Source of the DNA: Bubalus kerabau
Taxonomy: Eukaryota > Chordata > Mammalia > Artiodactyla > Bovidae
Direction of reading: 5' to 3'
Assembly: GCF_029407905.1 (NCBI RefSeq)
Contig: NC_073624.1
Location: forward strand, 115,940,001-116,004,000
Length of the DNA: 64,000 bases
Made by a program: the position numbers and the translations under genes
The notes under the pieces: generated by a model
Seen by the model: the letters and a program-made list of their open reading frames with translations, nothing else
Database searches by the model: none
Told to the model about the DNA's origin: nothing
In this document: one piece after another, positions 56,220 through 64,000 of the stretch
Layout: every line of letters begins with the position of its first letter
How positions within the stretch are numbered: position 1 is the stretch's first letter

Positions 56220-56340
56220 GGGGACAGCTTGTGGTTCTGGAGTCAGACATGAGTGGTTGAACCTAGATTTGCATCTTTGCAGGTCACTGATCTGAGCAAG
56301 TCACTTAACCCCGGAACATTTGGTAACCATATTTCAGGCC
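56220..56340 (+). repeat. MIR SINE
   Basis: GTGGTTCTGGAGTCAGACAT and GAGCAAGTCACTTAACCCCG: MIR 5' half. Confidence 0.75.
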
Positions 56341-56369
56341 CACTGGTGCTCCTGAAGGAAAAGGAGGCC

Positions 56370-56548
56370 TACGTTTAATATCTCATTAAATCCTTAACAG
56401 TCGTCCTATGAGAGACTGCTCATCCATTTCCAAGTTGTAGCTGAAGACATAGAAGCTCAGGGGATCAGGAACTTGGTTAAGATAGCAGAGCTGATCACCA
56501 ACTTTCAAGCTTACAAGTGTCTGATTCCGAGTCCCACACTTTCTCTTC
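56370..56548 (-). repeat. MIR SINE
   Basis: TAATATCTCATTAAATCCTT, AGCTGAAGACATAGAAGCTC and GTCTGATTCCGAGTCCCACA in reversed MIR order. Confidence 0.75.
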
Positions 56549-57159
56549 CTCCAGGAATGACGTAGAGGCGGCATGTGCACTGCAATTTCTATGGCAGACA
56601 TAAAATAATAATCTTGAATTCAGAACCTTTACTGATCTCTGGAATCTTTTTTCAACATAGTTGCAGGAACCTGTATCAGTGAACAAGATGAAACTATCCT
56701 GGCATCCCTCTATCAGCAGACTTCCCAAACCCCTTCTGTGTGTGTCTGGGCTTTGGGTTATATTATTTTGCTGTTACTTGTTTATATACCTCTACCACCA
56801 AAGTAGAACTCCCTGAGAAACTGGCACTCTTCCTTTACCCTTTTATCCTCTGCTCCCGACCCAGGATACAGCTTGTAAGATGCTGAGTTAATAGGTCTGC
56901 AGGAGAGCTGCATAAACAGTGCAGCGTTAGTCTTTATCAGCTGCTCCTGTGCTGCAAGAATTACTCGAGATTCAGAAATGAAGTCAGGAGTTAACTGGAT
57001 GAGGGAGGGAAGTCAGTTTTCCTGATGTTTTAGAGGGATTAGGGGTATAATGAAGGAATGGATGGACTCGGAGATGGGTAGGAGATGAGTATTGATAACA
57101 AAGACTGAACATGACTAAATACCGATGGTAAAGGCTACCAGTGATTAGATGCTGACTAG

Positions 57160-57245
57160 AAGGACATTTTCTCATCTGATTCTCTTAACAACTCTATATG
57201 AAAGGCACTGCTATCCTCCTTTTGCACATGAGGGAAGTGAGACTG
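57160..57245 (-). repeat. MIR SINE fragment
   Basis: TTCTCTTAACAACTCTATAT and TTTTGCACATGAGGGAAGTG, reversed MIR. Confidence 0.7.
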
Positions 57246-58654
57246 TTGACTCCTAAATCCATTTTCTTAGTTCACCCTGAGGCTGAGCTCTCCTGAAGCC
57301 CAGCTTGAGGATCTGGCCTTGGTAGAAGGAGCCCAATGGAACACGGAGCCCATCAGTCAGATGCAGTCTCACTCAGATAAGGGATGTAGACTAATAAGAA
57401 GGTAGTTTGGGTCGAAGAAGAAAATTTTAGAATGGGCATTCATACATGAATGCTTGTGAAGCTTAATTTCCAATTATTTACAGCTCCCAAACTCTGGCCT
57501 CTTTAAAAACCACTGTGTTTGGGGACAGTTACATATTCTTTAACAAATGACCCTGTCTGGATGTGGTTCAAAATGAAACTGGTTTATAGTAGATTGTCCT
57601 CTTGGGAAGTTATTATAGTATGATAACAAAGATTCTAGTATAATAACAAAGACCTGCATGTAGTCGTAAAATGGCAGATCTTCTGGAAGCATTTAGAATC
57701 TAGGTTTATGAACAATTCACTCGGCATCAGAGCAATTAACTTAAATTGCAAGTGGTGACATGGAGACTTGAAATTCATGGGTTTGCGTCATTCAGATCCT
57801 AAAATAAGGCAGTTAGCGCAGCACAGGTGGGGAGAATGATGCCTCTGGCCACTGGCTATCTAGAGAATGAGCTAACTTTACCACAAGGTGACTCAGATTT
57901 AGACAGTAAGTTTCTTCTTGGGCTAAATCTTATGGGTTCTGGGTGTGGTGCCTTTAGACTAGCGAGAAGCAGCAAAGAGAAACTGCACATAGGTGTTTGG
58001 ATGAAAATCAAGTTTTTTTCATCCAGCACAGTGGATAAATCCTAGTGCTGGAACTCTTTCCGGTAATGAGAACCAAAGAACAAGATGAAAAACCGGAATT
58101 AGCCCCAGTGTGGCCTCTTTTGCAAGGTGTGTGTAACGTGGGATTTTCTTACCATTCTGTAAATTAATGCACAGGATCAGGGAAAGGCATGCAGACTGCT
58201 CAGTGCAAATCCAGTCTGCTGTGATTAATGTCAGCTGTTGTGGAGCAGTGCAGCCGGGAGCTTGTAGGAAAAATGAAGCTTTGCGTTTGTGTGTGTTTTA
58301 ATATAGGCATAGCAGTGCCAAGAGTGACAGAAATGGAAGATGGTCCCATTCCCTCTGCCAAATTTAGCAAATGTGCAGAGGGGTACACCCAAAAGGTATA
58401 AATTCAAACTTCATAGTCCCCACGAGTGCCAACTGCCATTTACTTGTGGTGCATTATAACGTCCCAGAAGGTTTATGAGTGACTGATCAGGTGACTTTTT
58501 TCTTTACTGGCTGTTGCTCTGAGCTGTGTCCTATGGGTCCTGGTCAGGGGGTTTCCTCTAGGAAGACTACTGGCAGGGTGGACAGTATGAGATGCTCCCC
58601 AATCCTCAAGCTGCCAGTTACTGGATATCTGCCAATAAAAAAATGTATGTATTT
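57246..58654. other. Intron 1, nothing recognised
   Basis: No repeat or exon assigned. Confidence 0.4.
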
Positions 58655-58790
58655 GTTTTTTATCTTCACAATATCTCTGTGAGGTAGAGAGGGTTACCTT
58701 CCCCCCTTCTTTTGCAGATAAGAAAGCCAAAGATTGCACAACTATTATAATAGTGAAATTAACCCAGGTCTGTCTAAATCAATGTTTTCC
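58655..58790 (-). repeat. MIR SINE
   Basis: TATCTTCACAATATCTCTGT, TGCAGATAAGAAAGCCAAAG and AACCCAGGTCTGTCTAAATC, reversed MIR. Confidence 0.75.
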
Positions 58791-61390
58791 TTCATCTCTC
58801 CCTTCCTTCTTTTCCCTCCTTCTTTCCTTCCATTACAAAATATTTCAGATGTACGAAACAGAGAATAACATAAGAAACACCCAGCTACCCACTATCCAGC
58901 TTAACCAATAAACATAAATCCAGCTGGCTCTCTCTGAGGATGCCCTATTAGCCTGGCCCACGGGGAGCATTATTCAGAAACCCTGAGCAAAGCCTTTAAG
59001 CTGAGTGCAATTTTTAAAAAGTTAATGATTTGGAAATTGTGCTGAGAATCCAAGAATGTGACGGAGAAAAGTAGGGCAGTGCTACCGCTGTCTTCATAAG
59101 ATCGAATCGGGAAGTGTACAAATTGAAAACGGAAGGATTCTTTTAAAACAATAGAAATTAAGTATTTTAACATATGCCAAGTACTCTGGTAAATGATGTG
59201 GAGGGAAGACAGAACTGTGGTCCCCACCCCCTGAATCGCTATTGGATAGGTATTTCCCCAAAAGATGACTACTTACCTTTGACTGGCATGGTGTGTACAG
59301 TAGGAATCGGACTTGACTTACAAGAAGTGAATTTAAGTAACCCTGAATTGCATAAGAAAAGGGAGAATATTTTTCCTTTTTTAAAAGTCCCGAGTTGGTC
59401 TACAGCAGAGAGAAACATAGCGTGGCGAGTTAGTTTTGATGTATTTTTAGATGCTGTTGAAAGAAAACCCAGGACAGTGTTAGTCTTGATAGAAGTCTGG
59501 CTCCTGACAGGTGATTGCTCCAAAGTAAATATGATACAGGTTGGCGGTACCATGACACTTGCGAATGTGATGAGAAGGGCCTTGCCGATAATGTATTTTA
59601 AAAGCCAGCTAGGCTGTTGATGTTTGGGATCCGATTTTAAGTCACTACAGCATCATTACCTACAAGTCTGGCTTTGGTGTTTGGATACCTCAGAATCATG
59701 GGGTTACTTCCAGCAGATGTCTGTTGTATCTGTGAGCATTCCAGAACACAGGTAACTTTGGAGCCATGGGGCAAGATCATTACATTAACTCAGCTCCAAG
59801 CTCAAGCCAGGGCGGGCTGTTGGAGCCAAGCTCTGTGTCAAGTTCTGCAGTCGGGCTCAGGTTTCACTGTGGATTTAAACAACGGAGCGTCTGTCTGCAG
59901 GGATGGGAATGAGAATTTATGCAACTACTAAAGGACAGCATGCAGATATATCCTATTGGTGCTGGGTATCAACCCTATACGATGCCTTCACAGGAGCCTG
60001 GTAACGTGTGGACCCCAGGAATTAATCTCTTCCTGTCTGAACAAGGCAAATAGGCTTTCTGCAAATTCAGGCCAAAACTACAGTGATAACTGGTCCCATC
60101 AGTCAGGCCTTGGTGTGTCTCTTTGTGTGTTGCTGCTGTTATTTCTGGGACCAGGGGCTCTATCTCCCAAAGGGAATTTATTGGCTCATATAACTGAAGA
60201 GCATGGGATACAACGAGGTGAAGCTGAAAAGCATCTAGGTTCTCTGTTTTCCTCTATGCTGGCTTCATAAGTTTTCTTGCAGACAGCAACGCCCCTCCTG
60301 CATTTGCCCAGTTAGTTGTAAACCAAAGGCCAGGTTTCACTTCCATTGAACTGGCCTGGGGTCCTGTGCCTGGTCCTAAACCAGTCACCACGGGGGATGC
60401 AGTGATCCGACCGGTGTAACGAGTCGCATGTCCAACCCTGGAGTGGAGGGTAGAGTCAAACCCCTCTAACCCAGTGCTTCTCAAACCGTCTGTGGTAAAG
60501 GACTGTTCTCTTTAATTCCAAATAGAGACTGACTGTCTGTCCTCTGTCCGACAAGATGAGTCCACTGGTTATGCTCTTGATCGTTGTGGCATAAAACTGG
60601 GGAAAGGTTTCTAATCGCTTACCTGCATGTTGTCTTGAATTGGTAGCAAGCACCGTCTCCAGGAAACTGCATTTAGTAAGTTTCTTAAACCACATGTGCC
60701 AAGAAAGAGATGGCTGCTTCCCTGGAGAGAATCTGGGGAAAGTATTCTCAGAAGAGGGGCCAGAGAAGGCTGGGTACCAGCAGGGTACCCAAGACGGTGA
60801 TTAATTCTGTCAGGCTTTCTTGTAGAAAGACCTCACCTCAGTGTTCAGGAAGCCTTGCGTTCTGGATGGTCTAAACGGTGTAGGATGGTAAGCAGGATGG
60901 GAATTTTCTCCACTCTCCTTTTTAATCTTAAGACTGAAGATTCTTCAGCGTTTTGCTTAAGAGGCTGTCCCTGTCCCTTCTTTTTCTAGCCAGATTTGAG
61001 TTAGTCAGGACGTCCCAGCTTTCTTAGCCAGCTATGAACACTTCCTACAGAGGCTAGCCGCTCATCCAAGGGGACGCAACAGACAAGGGCTGCAAACGCC
61101 ACTGACGGAAGGGAAGTCTGGAAATGACGGTGGAAGCCAAAGGGATTCTGGTACTGTGTTTTTAGATACTGTGTTGTAGGTACTGCAGGGCTGACATAAC
61201 ATGCTGTCTTTACAGGACAACTGTAACTGGCAAAGGCAGTCAAGCAGGTTGGCCATTCAGAACTAGGCATTTTAAACTGGGTCCAAGTAGACCAACTCAT
61301 TGAGAGAGAGATGAGAACACGCTGCCCTACATCATAGCAGGACAGCCAAGGATTTCAGCTTCCAGCTGCTCTACCACCTCCCAAGTCACA
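58791..61390. other. Intron 1, mostly unassigned
   Basis: Low repeat content. 60170-60210 (GGGAATTTATTGGCTCATAT) matches the unassigned old repeat seen at 10690 and 34640. Open frames of up to 148 codons (59174-59620) have no recognised domain and no splice support. Confidence 0.4.
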
Positions 61391-61392
61391 CT

Positions 61393-61600
61393 GCGTGTGT
61401 GCTCAGTTGCTCAGTCGTGTCTGACTCTGTGCGACGCTGCCAGGCTCCTCTGTCCATGGGACTGCCCAGGCGAGAACACTGGAGTTGGTTACCATTTCCT
61501 CCTGCAGGGGATCTTCCTGACCCAGGGATGGAACCCAGGTCTCTGGAGTCTCTTGCTTTGGCAGGTGGATTCTTTACCACCGAGTTGCCTGGGAAGCCCC
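61393..61600 (-). mobile_element. Bov-tA SINE
   Basis: GTGCTCAGTTGCTCAGTCGT to CTTTACCACCGAGTTGCCTG then GGAAGCCCC; antisense in intron 1, about 0.8 kb before the coding exon. Confidence 0.92.
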
Positions 61601-62370
61601 ATCAGGCCACACTACTTACGAGGTTTTTCTGACACACTCAACGAGCAATTCACTTCACCAGGAAGGGGACTGGGCAACATATTTTGTATGGACGGACAGG
61701 CCCATCAGAGAGGGACAGCCAGCTGTTGGCTGGACCAGAGGACACTGGGATTAGTGAAGCACAGAAGCTTATATGGTCGCCATCTGGATAGAGGTCTGTT
61801 GTGGTTACAGCCAGGCTCCACCCATGCAGTTGTGCTAGTCAGATAAACAATGTAACTTTACAGAAGATACACAACTTAATGTTGCCGGGCCATTCAGCAC
61901 TTGCTTCCTCCCTAGAAAGTGTGTCATAGTTTGTGTATATTAAATGGTTAAGAGTTTGGCAGTGTGACAATGAAGTAAACATGTAACAAAAAAGCTCTGC
62001 CCTTCAGCTGAGTTTTCAAACAGTTCATTACAGCCGGCTGCGCTGGTGGCGGTGTTTGCCTTTCCGCTCCCCACACTGCTTTCTTAAAGCCTGTGGATGC
62101 GGGCGGCGGTTTGTTTTGTGCCTGGTGACCTGCACTGTTATATTGTCCTTTGTCCTGTAGCAGGAAAAAAACCTGTTTGTGACAACCCCGTTTCCTAGTG
62201 AAAGAGCTATAATTTGGGAGGCAAGATGAGGTTATGTGGAGGACCCGCCCGTCTTTGAAAGATGTGGTCGGGGCAGGTTATAGAGAAATGAACGCTGTCC
62301 CCCAGATCTAAACAGCCCTCCGGGGAACCTGTGCGGCATCTCGTCGGGTAGGGGCCCGTCCTAACGATGC
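61601..62370. other. Intron 1 3' end, nothing recognised
   Basis: No repeat seen. GC content rises toward the coding exon. Confidence 0.4.
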
Positions 62371-62383
62371 TCTCTTCCGCAGG

Positions 62384-62495
62384 ATGCCTGTCTGGGGAGG
62401 TGGCAACAAGTGCGGGGCCTGTGGGAGGACCGTGTACCACGCCGAGGAGGTGCAGTGTGACGGCCGGAGCTTCCACCGCTGCTGCTTCCTGTGCA
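62384..62495 (+). CDS. CSRP2: CSRP2 first coding exon (partial gene)
   Basis: Cysteine and glycine-rich protein 2 (CRP2/SmLIM) is a small two-LIM-domain zinc-binding adaptor of actin filaments and the nucleus, linked to smooth-muscle differentiation. The exon starts at 62383 after acceptor CTCTTCCGCAG, has ATG at 62384, and ends at 62495 before donor GTGAGT. It encodes 37 residues plus one base (intron phase 1). The protein begins [19 protein letters not shown], specific to CSRP2 (CSRP1 begins MPNWGGGKKCG). LIM1 zinc ligands Cys10, Cys13, His31, Cys34 and Cys37 are in place (C-X2-C-X17-H-X2-C spacing). The family protein is about 193 residues; the rest of LIM1, the glycine-rich linker and LIM2 lie on exons beyond 64000. 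No damage is seen. Confidence 0.97.
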
Positions 62496-64000
62496 GTGAG
62501 TCTCTCTGAGCTTGGACTCGGTGTGGGAGCTTCCATTCACCTACTTCAGGAAGAGGCTGCTTCTGTTAACAAAGCTGACACCAGCAGTGTCTGGTTCTGC
62601 CTGTCTGGCCTCCTGGACAGCGCATGCGCCCAGCCTCCCACAAGGACGGCGAGCCAGACACTCAGCCTGCGTCCCCACGGCACTTCCCCTCCACTCGGCT
62701 CCCATGCACGTTATCGGTTGTCACGTCTGTCTCCCCTGCTGCACCCAGAGCGCCCGGGTGTCTGTGGTTTGGTGCCCAGCACAATCCCTGGCGCATCCCC
62801 GGGGCTTGGCTCCGATCCCCGGATGAACGGCTCACTCCCTGTCCGCTCTGGCTTTCTCGTCCTGGCCGAGCTCCTCCTCTTTGAAACCTACTGGCGGGTT
62901 TCTCAGCATGTCAGTTGTTGAAATTCACATGTCTAGAAGCTCAGATCCTGACTTCTCTGATAGTGAATATATACAGTTCTCTCGTTATTGATGTCCTAAA
63001 TTTGAGGGAAAGGAACTAAGGAAATGAGAATACCATAGAATTTGTGGGGAATTCCTGTTGTTTCTGGATGGAGAATGAGCAGAGTGTCTGATGGAGACAG
63101 GAAGTAGCCCAAGAAACAGCACATGCCCGACTGCTCCATGGAGAGCAGTACCTGATAAGGAGAGAAAGAGGATAGGAGAGAAGCCCCCCACCCGCCACGC
63201 TGCAGACTCCTTCTGAGGACCACCAAGTCTTCAGTCTTAAAACGGGAGAGTAGCTGCTTCAGAAAACTCAACGTTAATCAGCTTGATTCAAATGACAACA
63301 TTTTCTTTAATGAAGGATTTGTCACATGAGGAACCCTCCCATCCGTGCAGCTTATCTGCCATCTCTAGAGTACCGTGCAGTGAAAACTACTGTTAGAGGA
63401 GTTCTGTATGTTTTTTAAAAAAATTAGTTACACTAAGGAATAATCAGAAAGAATTTCCCTCACAAATTTTAGTCATCCTTTTCCTTCTAGGCACCAACAC
63501 TGAAGGCATCTGGACCTTTTTATACAGCAACTGCTTTGCAGGCGGTCAGAGACAGATGAGAGAGTTGCAGCTACAAAGAATACAAACACAGCATATGAGT
63601 GTTTGTTCTGTACTCCTCCATAGCAGCTAGCATGTCTCAGATTTGGTTTAACCATTTCTTCTCTTAGAAGTTAATTTTCTTTTAAAGGAATCTAATTTTT
63701 CCACAGCTTTGTACCAAGAGAGTATAAGAACAAAGAGGAAATGCAAATACTTGAAAAATTGTTTTTAGTTTCCTCTAGGTTAAGCCATGATGTCTCCACC
63801 ATAATCAAGCCAGTGTTTATTAAATGTCAAGGTCATTACTGGTCATTTTTATTACTTTCCTAATATTTGCCTCTGCTGACTAAAGCCTTTTAAGGAAATA
63901 ATTTAGAGTAGTTTGTAGACCTAGAGTTTTACTGTATAGAATGCAGAGGAGGCCTTAGGGGGAGGGGCTGGTTCTGTAGTAAAAATTTCATATATTTAAA
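62496..64000 (+). other. CSRP2: CSRP2 intron 2 (5' part)
   Basis: Begins with the consensus donor GTGAGTCTCTC and continues past the window edge. No repeat family or further exon is recognised. The 184-codon open frame crossing the coding exon (62367-62921) is in a different frame and is a shadow. Confidence 0.8.

Larger units (their letters stand above)
51424..62382 (+). other. CSRP2: CSRP2 intron 1
   Basis: About 10.96 kb from GTGAGT (51424) to the acceptor TCTCTTCCGCAG ending at 62382. It contains the second half of the CpG island, a TG/AG microsatellite, a G-rich block, possible LTR sequence, one L1 3' end, seven or more MIR pieces and two Bov-tA copies, both antisense to the gene. No alternative coding exon was recognised. 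Confidence 0.75.

Noticed and set aside
59174..59620. 148-codon open frame in CSRP2 intron 1
   Set aside because: No recognised domain, intronic, no flanking splice logic. A search for conservation would be needed to revive it.
62367..62921. 184-codon frame across the CSRP2 coding exon
   Set aside because: It is in a different frame from the LIM-domain reading and runs through a strong splice donor at 62496.

Overview
The window is nuclear DNA from a ruminant (Pecora: cattle, sheep, goat or a relative). The evidence is many BovB (RTE) LINE fragments, Bov-tA and Bov-A2 SINEs, two cetartiodactyl tRNA-Glu (CHR-type) SINEs and ruminant-type L1 3' ends. No bacterial, organellar or free viral sequence is seen. 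The species cannot be decided by eye.

One gene is supported. At the right end lies the 5' part of CSRP2 (cysteine and glycine-rich protein 2, a two-LIM-domain protein) on the + strand. It has a CpG-island promoter (about 50870-51880), a short non-coding exon 1 ending at 51423, an intron of about 11 kb, and the first coding exon (62383-62495; ATG at 62384) with 37 codons plus one base. The rest of the gene is beyond 64000. In mammals the gene upstream on the same strand is E2F7, so 1-50800 is probably the E2F7-CSRP2 intergenic interval. That is inferred from known synteny; no E2F7 exon is visible.

Region 1-40.1 kb is a pile-up of retrotransposons: twelve BovB pieces, many SINEs, several L1 segments and old MIR, L2 and hAT-type relics. 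Many insertions have target-site duplications (TSDs) that can be read directly, so nesting order can be reconstructed. Examples are a trimeric Bov-A element, a SINE inside a SINE, a BovB with an inverted 5' half carrying its own SINE, and an L1 carrying four later insertions. Region 40.1-64 kb has no BovB that I can see, only scattered SINEs plus old MIR/L2, and leads into the CSRP2 promoter.

No new biological system is evident. The best leads are a perfect 124-bp tandem duplication (32334-32581), a near-identical inverted 0.2-kb pair 17 kb apart (9800-9998 and 26692-26886), a partial duplication of the CSRP2 core promoter, a hAT transposase C-terminal relic (16364-16537), and an unidentified coding-like stretch on the minus strand (20736-20940).

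Strand convention for SINEs: + means the copy reads GGAGAAGGAAATGGCAACCC toward GACACGACTGAG on the given strand (Bov-tA sense, tRNA-like head first). Repeat family names rest on remembered consensus features, not on a database search. Edges of old repeats are approximate.
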